Below, piece by piece: positions 1-11,258 of a DNA stretch of 64,000 nucleotides. The notes under the pieces are model-generated. The model was not told the origin of the DNA, did not search any database, and was given only the letters and a program-made list of their open reading frames with translations. Position 1 is the first letter of the stretch. Each line of letters opens with the position of its first letter. Origin of the DNA: CAYRFQ01 sp964423615 (lineage in GTDB: Bacteria > Planctomycetota > Planctomycetia > Gemmatales > Gemmataceae); the NCBI GenBank assembly GCA_964423615.1, contig CAYRFQ010000026.1:1-64000 (forward strand), given 5' to 3'. A program made the translations under genes and the position numbers.

Positions 1-438
<438 letters not shown>

Positions 439-481
439 GGCTAGCCAGAAAACAAGAGTGCGAGCCTGAGCGAAGGCCTGA

Positions 482-507
482 GTCCAGCGCAAGCGGAGCC
501 GCTGGAC
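482..507 (+). other. Hairpin downstream of variable region, copy 1
   Basis: A perfect 8-bp inverted repeat (GTCCAGCG at 482-489 and CGCTGGAC at 500-507) with a 10-base loop lies 44 bases after the stop codon. It recurs after the second copy at 1552-1577 with one mismatch. It may be a terminator without a T-tract, or the kind of hairpin that lies 3' of DGR targets. Confidence 0.5.
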
Positions 508-569
508 TCTTGGCCGAGCGAGGGTGAAGCGAGTTCAGCTCCATCGGCCTCCACGTAAAGGAACCCACC

Positions 570-1508
<939 letters not shown>

Positions 1509-1551
1509 GGCTAGCCAGAAAACAAGCGTGCGAGCCCGAGCGAAGGCCTGA

Positions 1552-1577
1552 GTCCCGCGCAAGCGGAGCCGCTGGAC
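1552..1577 (+). other. Hairpin downstream of variable region, copy 2
   Basis: The same 8-bp stem and 10-base loop as at 482-507, with one stem mismatch. Its placement relative to the stop codon is identical. Confidence 0.4.
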
Positions 1578-1628
1578 TCTTGGCCGAGCGAAAGCCCCAA
1601 CGCATCTTCTTACCCAGAGGAACCCACC

Positions 1629-1760
1629 ATGTCCGATTTCAAATCTCTGCAGGATAAACGCGACTTCGAACCCGACCCAACATCAACAGGCCCCGCTCGA
1701 ATCGTCAACCTCATGCCATCCGACATCGACCTTGCCAACTGGTTGTATCCACATCTATAA
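1629..1760 (+). pseudogene. Remnant of a third array unit (43-codon frame)
   Basis: The leader (GAGGAACCCACC) and first codons (MSDF-SL) copy those of the gene at 570. Similarity ends after about seven codons and the frame continues for 43 residues to a TAA at 1758-1760, ending NWLYPHL. No TIGR02996 or FGE sequence follows. It is best read as the broken 3' edge of the tandem array. A real 43-residue peptide is possible because the ribosome site is intact. Confidence 0.55.
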
Positions 1761-2031
1761 TTTTGGCGCAGATCGAAATCGTTCAATCTGCGTTCGCTTG
1801 TAGCATCATCGCAATTTCGGATGTCCGGGAAAAATTTTTGCAACCGGAACACTCTTCCGACCCTCTAACCAAAAAACACTGAACCCTCAGTTCGGTCACG
1901 AACATTTTTGCCCCTTGTGGCGAGAATCGAAGTAATCGGTGCCGGTCGGAATCTTCAGTCCGACAACGACCATTCACTCATCCAACTTCTATAAGGCTCT
2001 TTTTGATCCTTTTTGAAAGGAGTAGCAAGCT

Positions 2032-3564
<1,533 letters not shown>

Positions 3565-3941
3565 ATCTCTTTCGATTTCCAACAACGAGTAAGTATCCCA
3601 AGAAAGAGTCGTGAGAAATCGCGGCTCTGTTCTTTTGCGCTCTGTGGAAAAATCTTACCATAACGATACAATTGATAAAAAATCTATCGTTCTGACGCTT
3701 GCAGAAAAATGTCGTTTGCGGTTTCGTTGGGCTCCATTCAGATGCAAACCAAACCCACCAACAAGTGTAAAAAAACGGATTCCCAGGGACCTCGTCTGAC
3801 AGAAACCGAAAACGTAAGCGAGGATTCGAACGGATAGTTGCAACGTCGGCACTACAAGATCGGAAACGGCTTCGAAGTCTGCAGCGCCAATGAAAAACGC
3901 TTGTGCTGCTTTGGACATTCGAGTTTCAAGGATAGACTGTG
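3565..3941. other. Intergenic stretch
   Basis: No convincing gene. It holds the terminator-like hairpin at 3606-3636 and presumably the promoter of the rhodanese gene. Confidence 0.6.
3606..3636 (+). terminator. Putative terminator after htrA
   Basis: An 8-bp stem with two G-T wobbles (3606-3613 with 3620-3627) and a 6-base loop, followed by the T-rich run TGTTCTTTT. It lies 41 bases after the protease stop. Confidence 0.45.
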
Positions 3942-4268
3942 ATGGTTCGCCAAATTACCCCCAAAGACTTGGCTGTGTCTCTGGAGAATGGTCGTACTGT
4001 TCGTCTCCTCGACGTCCGTCAGCCAGAGGAACACAACATCTGTTCCCTCCCGGATGCCTTGCTGATTCCGCTGAACGAACTTCCGCAACAGGCTGGCAGT
4101 TTGCCCTTCGGCAAAGAAGAACAAGTCGTCGTCTATTGCCACCATGGCATACGGAGCTTGAGAGGAGCTGCCTACCTCGAACAGCTTGGCTTTACTGACG
4201 TGAGTTCGTTGGCAGGAGGAATTGACGCGTGGGCTTGCGATGTCGACCCGGATGTAGCACGCTACTGA
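3942..4268 (+). CDS. Single-domain rhodanese-like sulfurtransferase
   Basis: A 108-residue protein covering one rhodanese domain. The active-site loop is CHHGIRS with Cys66 as the persulfide-carrying residue, and the LLDVRQPEEH motif near residue 22 is typical of GlpE/YgaP-type domains. It is likely a cytoplasmic thiosulfate or persulfide sulfurtransferase; the donor and acceptor cannot be told. An in-frame GTG lies just upstream at 3939, but the ATG at 3942 has the better spacing from AAGGA. It is convergent with csrA. Confidence 0.9.
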   Translation: MVRQITPKDLAVSLENGRTVRLLDVRQPEEHNICSLPDALLIPLNELPQQAGSLPFGKEEQVVVYCHHGIRSLRGAAYLEQLGFTDVSSLAGGIDAWACDVDPDVARY

Positions 4269-4281
4269 ACTCGATACAGGA

Positions 4282-4307
4282 CGTTAGGCGCTAACCAGCC
4301 TGTAACG
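4282..4307. terminator. Hairpin between convergent rhodanese and csrA genes
   Basis: CGTTA-GGC pairs with GCC-(TG)-TAACG around an 8-base loop, with a 2-base bulge. It lies between two convergent genes and has no T-tract. Confidence 0.35.
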
Positions 4308-4429
4308 CTCAGTTGGTCTAAAGGTGACAAAGACAATCGGAATTGGGGCAGAACGTACTCAACGTCCGCGAAATCCACAACCCATTCCGACGGGCCAGGA
4401 ACGCGGGTTTGTAAATCGATCTTCCGGAG

Positions 4430-4744
4430 TTAAACGGTTCGCTTGGAGGATTCACTCGGTTCGATCGTGATCGATGGGTCACTCGGAAGAGGTCCTTCCA
4501 CCGGAGTTTTCTGACCGACACCATTCTTTTCACTGTGTCGCTGAGACTTGGAAGTCTTGGCTTCGAGTTCGGATTCTTGGGTGCTCGCGTTGATGGCTTC
4601 ATACACCTCTTGACGGTGTACTGGAACCTCTTTGGGCGCCACAATCCCAAGACGCACCTTATCACCACGGATTTCGACAACCGTTACGGTGATGTCACTG
4701 TTGATCACAATGCTTTCATTTTTTTTTCTAGACAATACTAGCAT
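4430..4744 (-). CDS. csrA: CsrA carbon storage regulator with long C-terminal tail
   Basis: An RNA-binding post-transcriptional regulator. Residues 1-55 are canonical CsrA (MLVLSRKKNESIVI, VEIRGDKVRLGIVAP, VPVHRQEVYEAI), including the RNA-contacting L4/R6 strand and the R44-type arginine near HRQEV. The protein is 104 residues against the usual 60-75. The extra tail of about 45 residues is Ser/Glu/Pro/Lys-rich and looks disordered. An AAGGATAGG ribosome site precedes the ATG. No fliW or flagellar gene lies nearby. Confidence 0.93.
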   Translation of the reverse strand: MLVLSRKKNESIVINSDITVTVVEIRGDKVRLGIVAPKEVPVHRQEVYEAINASTQESELEAKTSKSQRHSEKNGVGQKTPVEGPLPSDPSITIEPSESSKRTV

Positions 4745-5594
4745 CGCCGCCTATCCTTCTTGGAAACCAGGGGCTAATCGAATGGGGCTGACGACCTCGT
4801 GCAAGTCTCGATATCTCTCTTCAAAGGCTCAGAAAAGACATCCAACCTCTCTTGACTGAAAACATTCCGATTTGTAAACAACAATCATGTCGGTTTTCGT
4901 CGCCAGAGATTGATGATATTTTAGTGGAACCTCATGATCTTTCTTCGTATCACCAACATCCTCAGCCGTTCAGGCTTTTCGTTTCGAATCCACCGGAGTG
5001 AATCGAGTTGAAACAAGGAATGAAGGTAAGCGAGAGATTCGAGAACAATGTCTCCGCACGTCAGTAATAACTCATTACCAATGCGGCGTCAGGATCGAGG
5101 TTTGCAGATATCGCTTGGTTTATCTTTTCGAGCATGGAAAGCACGAAAAAGGTAGACTCCTTGCGCTGCCTACACTCATCGTTTGTAATCGTATCTTCTC
5201 CGAGACAGACGGTCAAGAGTCGTCATTTTGGATTATTTAGAATTTAAGCGACTTTGGCATGCCTGTTCGCGCCATTCGAACCACCCAAAACGGTAGCTTT
5301 TCACGCACAATCCTTCTCGCTCGACCATTCGCGAACATCATCCTTCCCACCCCTCAAACTTTCGTCATTTCCAGGAAAACTACTCAGAGATGAGGAAAGA
5401 AGCAGACTCCCCGGGCCTTCATCGTCGGCTTCAAAGCCCTTCTAGCTCAAGACTTCCGACCAAAACCCACTAGCAAAACTCGCCCCTGTTCAACAAAGGC
5501 CAGAGAACGTCCGGGAGGAATAAAAGACCGACATACTTGAACAAAAAGGAAAAAAACAATCCCAACAGACACTTGGTTTGTGAGACAATCCGCC
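4745..5594. other. Long intergenic region (850 bp)
   Basis: No open frame here has family motifs or a good ribosome site. It separates the end of the ROK kinase gene from the csrA start, so it should contain the csrA promoter and any regulatory leader. Nothing else is recognisable. Confidence 0.6.
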
Positions 5595-6593
5595 TCAGGT
5601 TGCCTTCGATTCGGATTGTTCCAGGAGAAGTCGGGCACAGGCAGCTGCTCCAATGTAGCCCGCGTCGCTGCCCAGTTGGGCGTAACACACCCGAGTCTGC
5701 TCCGCCGGGACTGGAAATGCCAATTCCTTGACGTGTTTCTGAATCCGGGCCAAAAATTGAGGGCCAGCAGCCGTCATTCCGCCAGCATAAACGATCATGT
5801 CCGGGTCGATCGTGTGCATCAAGTTGATCGCACTGACAGCCAAATAAAACGCCGTATCTTCCACGATCTTGTCGGCAAAGGAATCCCCCTTCTCGGCCGC
5901 ATCAAATATGATCGCAGACGTGAGCTTTCCTCGTTCCTCCAAAATTTCGGTCAACGTCGTCGACACATTTTCGGCCTCCAGCGCCTCGACCGTTCGTTTC
6001 ACCACGGCCGTCGCGCTCGCATAGGCTTCGAGACACCCCAAACGTCCACATCCACACCGCCGGGGAGAGGTCATCTCGATTTTCATGTGACCCAGTTCCC
6101 CCCCATGACTGTGTTCCCCTTGGATGACCAGGCCTCCAATAATGATTCCGCCACCAACACCAGTCCCCAAAGTGTACAAAACCATACTGTGGACTTCTTC
6201 CCCAGCACCGGCCCAAAATTCACCCATCGCTGCCGCGTTGGCGTCGTTCTGGAAGGCCGTTGGAAGTTGAAATCGATTTCGGATGAACTCCTTGACCGGC
6301 ACGTTTTGCCAGGGCTTCAAGTTCGGCGGATCGAGAATGATCCCGGCAGGAATATCCATCGTTCCAGGTGTAGCGACACCAATGGCGTCGATATCTTTTA
6401 TCTCGACATCCGCTGCCCCGACAGCCGCCAGGATGGTTTCACACATCCGTTCCAGACCCTTTTCTTGACCCCTCTCCGATTCCGTGGGAAAACTCACCAC
6501 ATCGCCTTGCGCTTTCCCGTTATCGTTCACGACGCCCGCCTTCATGGTCGTGCCCCCGACGTCCAACCCGACGAACAACTTCATCTCAGACAT
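5595..6593 (-). CDS. ROK-family sugar kinase (glucokinase-like)
   Basis: A 332-residue ATP-dependent hexose kinase of the ROK family. The phosphate-binding motif DVGGTTMK is at residues 11-18. The later GTGVGGG segment and the zinc-binding cluster CGCGRLGCLE after GELGHM are the ROK signature. Glucose phosphorylation is likely, but N-acyl-amino-sugars are also possible. I chose the start at 6593 because GGAGAG lies 8-10 bases upstream. The open frame extends further, but those residues are unlike the family. It is divergent from the glycosyltransferase gene across about 130 bp. Confidence 0.9.
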   Translation of the reverse strand: MSEMKLFVGLDVGGTTMKAGVVNDNGKAQGDVVSFPTESERGQEKGLERMCETILAAVGAADVEIKDIDAIGVATPGTMDIPAGIILDPPNLKPWQNVPVKEFIRNRFQLPTAFQNDANAAAMGEFWAGAGEEVHSMVLYTLGTGVGGGIIIGGLVIQGEHSHGGELGHMKIEMTSPRRCGCGRLGCLEAYASATAVVKRTVEALEAENVSTTLTEILEERGKLTSAIIFDAAEKGDSFADKIVEDTAFYLAVSAINLMHTIDPDMIVYAGGMTAAGPQFLARIQKHVKELAFPVPAEQTRVCYAQLGSDAGYIGAAACARLLLEQSESKAT

Positions 6594-6725
6594 AGCTGTT
6601 TTCTCTCCTGGATCGACCAACTCGCGTTTCGTGTTTTCCAAGAACTGGTCTCGCTCTGAAACAGCGAACCCCTTTATAATGCCGCGCCAAATCGCTGCAG
6701 CCCGAGTCGTTTGAAGGAGCAAGGA

Positions 6726-8486
6726 ATGTTCCGTCCATCCAACAATCGTTTTTGTCACTACCCCTTACTCTTGCTGGTAGGGATCCTGCTCTACTTTGTC
6801 AATCTTGGCGGGGCGACACTTTGGGACCTCGACGAAGGCCGCAACGCAACCACATCGATGGAGATGCTTCGCGGACAAAGCTGGATCATCCCAACTTGCA
6901 ATGGGGAACTACGCGTCCACAAACCCGTGTTGTTATATTGGTTGCAGATGGGTTCGTACCAAGTCTTTGGAGTAAACGAGTTCGGAGCTCGGTTTCCTTC
7001 CGCCTTGGCGGGCCTGTTGACCATTTTACTGGTGTACGAACTGACACGAAGACTGTTCGATCCCCAAACAGCCTTACTCAGCGGGATCATCTTTGGCAGT
7101 TCCGTGCTGATGTGTGCCGCCGCACGATTTGCAAACCAAGACGCCCTACTCAATTTTTGCGCGGTCCTGACGTTCTTCTTGTTCTATCGGCATTACGCCA
7201 AAACCGGACGCTACCCGTTCATCGCATGCGGGGTCGCCATGGCTCTGGGATTCCTGGCCAAAGGTCCCGTGGGGGTAGTTCTACCAGCTGGAATCATTGG
7301 ACTTTATCTGTTTTGGGAGAGAAAACTCAGCATCTTGTGGCACCCCAAGTTGCTACTCGGCTGCGTCGTGTTTTGCCTGATCGCAATCCCCTGGTACGCA
7401 CTGGTGGGGGTGGAAACGAAAGGAGAGTTCCTGCGGGGCTTCTTCCTAAAACACAACATCGGACGAGCCTTGAGTCCCATGGAACAGCACGGAGGCGGCC
7501 CACATTATTACCTCGTCGTTTTGCTCATTGGATTCGCCCCATGGTCGGTCTTCGCTGGGCTCACCCTCTGGTATGGATTTTGGTCGAGTTTCCGGAATGT
7601 GAACGGCCGTTTTCGAAAAGCCTGGGAAATGGCACACGATGGAACACTGGCAAATCAAGAGACCGGTGCCACCGAAGGTCGCACCTTTGCCCAGTCGTTC
7701 GCAAGTGAATACCGACTACTGTGGTGTTGGGCAACCGTATACTTGTTGGCGTTCACCATCGCTGCCACGAAACTACCCAACTACATCTTGCCAATGTCCG
7801 CTCCAGTTGCCATTCTACTCGGCCGGTTCTTCGAGCGTTGGCGGCGGGGATCATTGCCGTTGTTTCAAACTTGGTGCCGATTCGGCTTCGTTCTGTTCGT
7901 TGTTTTGGGATTACTGGTTGTCAGTTTATTATGGATGCCCAACTTGGCTCCAAGCTTGTTCGGTCCCTCCGGACTCAACGGCATTCGATGGTTGGGATTC
8001 GTCGGCATCCTACCCATCGCCAGTTCATTGTGGGCCTGGTGGCAGTTAAATCAAAACCAGAGAACCCGAGTTGTTGCCACCATGAGCATTGGAACAGTTT
8101 TCGTGCTGAGTTTTTTTGCTGCCTACGGCACATCCTGGTTCAACCAAATCAAGTCGCCCGAACCATTAGTCGCGGAAGGAAAGCTATGCGACCCCGAACG
8201 TCAGTTCCTTATAGGGGCCTATAACGTCAACCACCTTCCCAGCATCACTTTTTACGCCAAACGGACAGTCAAGTACTACTGGGATCCAAAACTGGCCGAA
8301 CAGTTCCTTCACCACAAAGTACCGGCCTATCTCTTCGTACGCCGCTCCGAATGGGAAAAATATTTTCCAACTCCCCCCAAAACCTGTCGGGTAGTTGCAT
8401 CGCACCACGACATGTACCAACACTGCGAAATCATTGTGGTAAGTAACGGCGTCTCCAATGAGTCAACTGTGGCGAGTCGTCAATAG
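6726..8486 (+). CDS. ArnT/PMT-like membrane glycosyltransferase (GT-C fold)
   Basis: A 586-residue polytopic membrane protein that would transfer a sugar from a polyprenyl-phosphate donor to an envelope acceptor. The first loop after TM1 carries the conserved acidic pair in LWDLDEGRNATT, followed by VHKPVLLYWLQ and GARFPSALAGLL, as in ArnT and related family 39/83 transferases. There are about 11-12 hydrophobic segments and a soluble C-terminal domain of about 100 residues. Start ATG 6726 follows AAGGAG; an in-frame TTG lies at 6711. The acceptor cannot be read from sequence. Confidence 0.85.
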   Translation: MFRPSNNRFCHYPLLLLVGILLYFVNLGGATLWDLDEGRNATTSMEMLRGQSWIIPTCNGELRVHKPVLLYWLQMGSYQVFGVNEFGARFPSALAGLLTILLVYELTRRLFDPQTALLSGIIFGSSVLMCAAARFANQDALLNFCAVLTFFLFYRHYAKTGRYPFIACGVAMALGFLAKGPVGVVLPAGIIGLYLFWERKLSILWHPKLLLGCVVFCLIAIPWYALVGVETKGEFLRGFFLKHNIGRALSPMEQHGGGPHYYLVVLLIGFAPWSVFAGLTLWYGFWSSFRNVNGRFRKAWEMAHDGTLANQETGATEGRTFAQSFASEYRLLWCWATVYLLAFTIAATKLPNYILPMSAPVAILLGRFFERWRRGSLPLFQTWCRFGFVLFVVLGLLVVSLLWMPNLAPSLFGPSGLNGIRWLGFVGILPIASSLWAWWQLNQNQRTRVVATMSIGTVFVLSFFAAYGTSWFNQIKSPEPLVAEGKLCDPERQFLIGAYNVNHLPSITFYAKRTVKYYWDPKLAEQFLHHKVPAYLFVRRSEWEKYFPTPPKTCRVVASHHDMYQHCEIIVVSNGVSNESTVASRQ

Positions 8487-8589
8487 GACCTGAGGGTGAT
8501 GTCGATGCCGAATGGACGCTTCGGGCATGAGGTCGATCCGATAGCGTTGACTCCATCTAGTAGCGAAACTCTGCCAACAACAATTACGG

Positions 8590-8612
8590 CGCTCTCCCTT
8601 TCCTGAAGAGCG
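8590..8612. terminator. Hairpin between convergent genes
   Basis: A 6-bp stem (CGCTCT at 8590-8595, AGAGCG at 8607-8612) with an 11-base loop between the glycosyltransferase and sulfotransferase 3' ends. Confidence 0.35.
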
Positions 8613-8617
8613 TCGCT

Positions 8618-9508
8618 TCACTTCCAATGACACAGGTTCCGACCAAGGAGGGTTTGGAGTTTCTCCATGTCAGACTGATAGACTGCTTTCAGGGCATTCC
8701 TGAGAGCTTGGCTCGGTTTGGGTTTCGTATTCTCCCACACCTTGGCGAGAATCGCACCGTCGAATCGATCAATCAATTTCACCAGACAGCCCTTCATCCC
8801 GCGCAAAGGTTGTTCCCATAACCGAGTTCTCTCCTTGTTGTATTCGTGAGCCATGTTGTTGCGCAAAGCCATTAGTCTTACCCGATGCATGTTGTACTGG
8901 ACCGCCTGTGGGCGAGTCCCAAGAACAGACGGAACGTAGGATGCATCGACGCCCAAGAATTGATAAATTCCCTGCACAACCTTGACCGGATTTGCGGAAA
9001 CTTCTTCGTGATAAACAACAAGCAATTTTCCTTGGTCTAAATAGTCTCGATACTGGCTCAGATACTTGTAGTACATCCCGTTTTCCAAGACCTCTGCAGA
9101 ACGTGGATGCGTTGTTGCGTATTTGCCCTCAAGGAGCAATCGCATCCCCCGTTCCAATTCTCGGACAGGCAAGAAGCCGTAAATCATGTTGTGATAATAA
9201 GACGAAACAGCCCGATCGATGGGATTTCGAAGGACTGCAATCAAACGTGCTTCAGGAAGATAGTTGGAAATACGTTCGGGAACTTCGGGCTTGCCGATGT
9301 ACGAAGGTCTGGTTACTCCTAAATGTTTCTCTCGGCGCCCATCGAACAGGCTATGCAGATAGATAATTCCCTGTTCTTCCCAGTCAGGAGATTCAAAGAC
9401 CGGCATTTCTTGTGGATGCAGGTAGATTTCGGGATGGTCCTCCAAGCAATGTGATAGGAATGTGGAACCGGATTTCGCTGCGCCGATGACCACGAAGTTG
9501 GGAAGCAT
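8618..9508 (-). CDS. PAPS-dependent sulfotransferase domain protein
   Basis: A 296-residue Sulfotransfer_1/3-type enzyme that moves sulfate from PAPS to a carbohydrate or other hydroxyl acceptor. The 5'-phosphosulfate loop GAAKSGSTFL is at residues 9-18 and the 3'-phosphate motif is RNPIDRAVSSYYHN. Overall it resembles heparan-type sulfotransferases. I chose start 9508 because AAAGGAAG precedes it; an in-frame ATG 24 bases earlier lacks one. The acceptor is unknown. Confidence 0.88.
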   Translation of the reverse strand: MLPNFVVIGAAKSGSTFLSHCLEDHPEIYLHPQEMPVFESPDWEEQGIIYLHSLFDGRREKHLGVTRPSYIGKPEVPERISNYLPEARLIAVLRNPIDRAVSSYYHNMIYGFLPVRELERGMRLLLEGKYATTHPRSAEVLENGMYYKYLSQYRDYLDQGKLLVVYHEEVSANPVKVVQGIYQFLGVDASYVPSVLGTRPQAVQYNMHRVRLMALRNNMAHEYNKERTRLWEQPLRGMKGCLVKLIDRFDGAILAKVWENTKPKPSQALRNALKAVYQSDMEKLQTLLGRNLCHWK

Positions 9509-9944
9509 TCGGTTCTTCCTTTGCGGTGTCAAATTAGCTAAGAGACCAGGCCAACCCGAGAGTGTATTCTAAGTGTACAGAAAATCGATTAATCCGATAG
9601 CCCTCACACTCGTAGTATCTCTTTCGGCAAAACAAGACAGGCTGATTAGGCAAAAATCCTTGCGCACGCTAATTTCAGACATCTGGGTAGGAACCTGTGG
9701 GTTTTGACTACGGAGTCAAAGACCCATGATCACTGCGAGGATCAATTCCGTTTTTGTCCAGAAGACCAGTCCACGGAGTTAGGTAATAGATGATGTGTTT
9801 TGACTGGTTCGGAAAGCCGAGACCCACCTCTTTCACGATCCAATAGAGACAGGATTGTTTCCTGGGTCTTGTCGGTCTCCGAACAAGAAACTATGATGAC
9901 ATTTTGGAATTTACGCAACTGCGACGAGAGTGTAGGAGAAAGCA
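9509..9944. other. Intergenic region between divergent genes
   Basis: No gene seen. It contains an inverted repeat at 9699-9725. Confidence 0.55.
9699..9725. repeat. Inverted repeat in divergent intergenic region
   Basis: TTTGACT and AGTCAAA form a perfect 7-bp stem over a 4-base loop, extended by GGG/CCC with a bulge. Because both flanking genes point away from it, an operator or a structured leader is more likely than a terminator. Confidence 0.4.
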
Positions 9945-10196
9945 ATGGGACTTAGACGCGACCGACTGGACCGAAGAATCGCTGACCAGATTGTTTCCCG
10001 TCGTGTCAACGGGGTTGTGAAAAATAAAGAGCGGGAGCGGCGTCGAAATCGGCTCATCGCCAAGCTCAAAGACGGCAATTTACCATACACACCAGTCATC
10101 ATGAGTTGGCTTAGCGCAGAGATCAACAAGCCTTCTCGCTTCATCACCCAGGAAGACGTCGACGGATACCTCGCCACCGCCAACCAAAGTAATTAG
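9945..10196 (+). CDS. Small basic hypothetical protein
   Basis: An 83-residue protein that I do not recognise. The N-terminal half is very rich in Arg and Lys (RRDRLDRRIADQ, KNKERERRRNRL) and looks helical. The C-terminal half is mixed. There is no signal peptide or membrane segment. A good AGGAG ribosome site precedes the ATG, which supports it being real. It is convergent with the fluoride channel gene. Confidence 0.6.
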   Translation: MGLRRDRLDRRIADQIVSRRVNGVVKNKERERRRNRLIAKLKDGNLPYTPVIMSWLSAEINKPSRFITQEDVDGYLATANQSN

Positions 10197-10263
10197 CTCT
10201 CGAATTGCTCTCTCGCATCCCTTGACCGTTCCTTCGTTCGTCGCAAGTGTGTTCGACTGAATT

Positions 10264-10314
10264 CGTCACCCGACAATGGGCCTATCCAGGAATCCTCGTT
10301 GTCGGGAGATGACG
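10264..10314. terminator. Hairpin between convergent genes
   Basis: CGTCA-CCCGACAA (10264-10276) pairs with TTGTCGGG-AGA-TGACG (10299-10314): 13 pairs with a 3-base bulge. It lies between the ends of the 83-residue gene and the fluC gene. Confidence 0.45.
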
Positions 10315-10390
10315 TCATCGTCAGATTGACATCAACCTTCCATTCAGCCTCTAGCTTGTTCTAGCCCAACCTTTCCTTCAGAAACGATTC

Positions 10391-10834
10391 TCATCGACTC
10401 AGGAAACCACCTCTTAAAGTCCAATACGTCACCATCACAGCAGCCAATCCGGCAACAATGCTAATGGCAACGTACCCTAGCGCGGCCCAATGTCGTCCTG
10501 CTTCCAACAGATTAAACGTTTCCACTCCAAACGTGGAGAACGTGGTGTAGCTTCCGCAGAAACCAGTCCCGAGTAACAAGAGCCAACTTTTTTGGGGTGG
10601 TGTGAATTTCTCAGTCAACAACACTACGAAAGCTGCCAAAAAAAACGAGCCACTTACGTTGACAAAGACAGTTCCCCACGGGAAATGCTCACCCCACGAA
10701 AACGACTTGAACCAAAGCCCAATCCAGTAACGAGCATTTGCACCCAGAGCAGCGCCAATGCTCACAGAAACAGCGTCGTGAGTTAGGAAAGCTCCGAACC
10801 AGTTGGCCATGGCGATGGATGGATCATTTGCCAA
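10391..10834 (-). CDS. crcB: FluC/CrcB fluoride channel
   Basis: A 147-residue four-helix membrane protein that exports fluoride as a dual-topology dimer. Family motifs are GTVFVNVSGSF and GFCGSYTTFSTF, the latter holding the pore phenylalanine and the sodium-site region. Two or three start codons are possible; I give the first Met, and a start at 10810 would also leave the domain whole. It lies 49 bases after the small CPSC membrane gene and is probably cotranscribed with it. I found no convincing fluoride riboswitch upstream. Confidence 0.9.
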   Translation of the reverse strand: MANDPSIAMANWFGAFLTHDAVSVSIGAALGANARYWIGLWFKSFSWGEHFPWGTVFVNVSGSFFLAAFVVLLTEKFTPPQKSWLLLLGTGFCGSYTTFSTFGVETFNLLEAGRHWAALGYVAISIVAGLAAVMVTYWTLRGGFLSR

Positions 10835-10883
10835 AAGAAATGAAATGTCACCCGACGAAGAGATGGCTCGCCGGGCGCGACAA

Positions 10884-11195
10884 TTAACGATTTTGAGAAT
10901 GGTCTTGGATGTTATCGGAGAGGTCGAACTGTTCGGTGTGACTTTGTCTGTAGGCCTCGTTTTGCTTCACCCCACGATAGATCAAGAACCCAAAGGTTCC
11001 CAGGAGTAAAAATGGCATCGACATAAACAGGTAAATGCTTTGATTGTAAGCTCGACTGAGATTGGACATCGATTCGTCGGAACCATCTCCTGTAGATTCG
11101 ATCGCCACCTGACACGAAGGACACGCCGACGCATGCTCCACAACGACGAGCGAAAACATCAAACCCAATAAAACCAATATCGATAAGAAACGCAT
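10884..11195 (-). CDS. Small exported membrane protein with CPSC motif
   Basis: A 103-residue protein at the end of the oxidase block. It has a signal peptide (MRFLSILVLLGLMFSLVVV), then ACPSCQVAIE just inside the mature part, a linker, one transmembrane helix around residues 58-78 and a charged cytoplasmic tail. The CPSC pair would face the periplasm and could bind copper or act in thiol exchange during CuA assembly. That is inference from position and motif only. Start 11195 is set by GGAGAGG upstream. Confidence 0.7.
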   Translation of the reverse strand: MRFLSILVLLGLMFSLVVVEHASACPSCQVAIESTGDGSDESMSNLSRAYNQSIYLFMSMPFLLLGTFGFLIYRGVKQNEAYRQSHTEQFDLSDNIQDHSQNR

Positions 11196-11258
11196 TGTTC
11201 CTCTCCTTTGAAGTAGTTGCACGCTGTATTCGATTATACCTGGGAACCAACCTCGTTG

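Noticed and set aside
1761..2031. Possible DGR template repeat or RT gene next to the array
   Set aside because: The stretch has no similarity to the variable block and no coding potential.
4900..5000. TTCGAATCC-like T-loop suggesting a tRNA
   Set aside because: No matching acceptor, D or anticodon stems around it.
5580..6659. 359-codon open frame antisense to the ROK kinase
   Set aside because: Shadow of the kinase gene; no domain or ribosome site.
10835..10883. Possible fluoride riboswitch before the fluC gene
   Set aside because: The 49-base gap is too short and I could not find the conserved motif.
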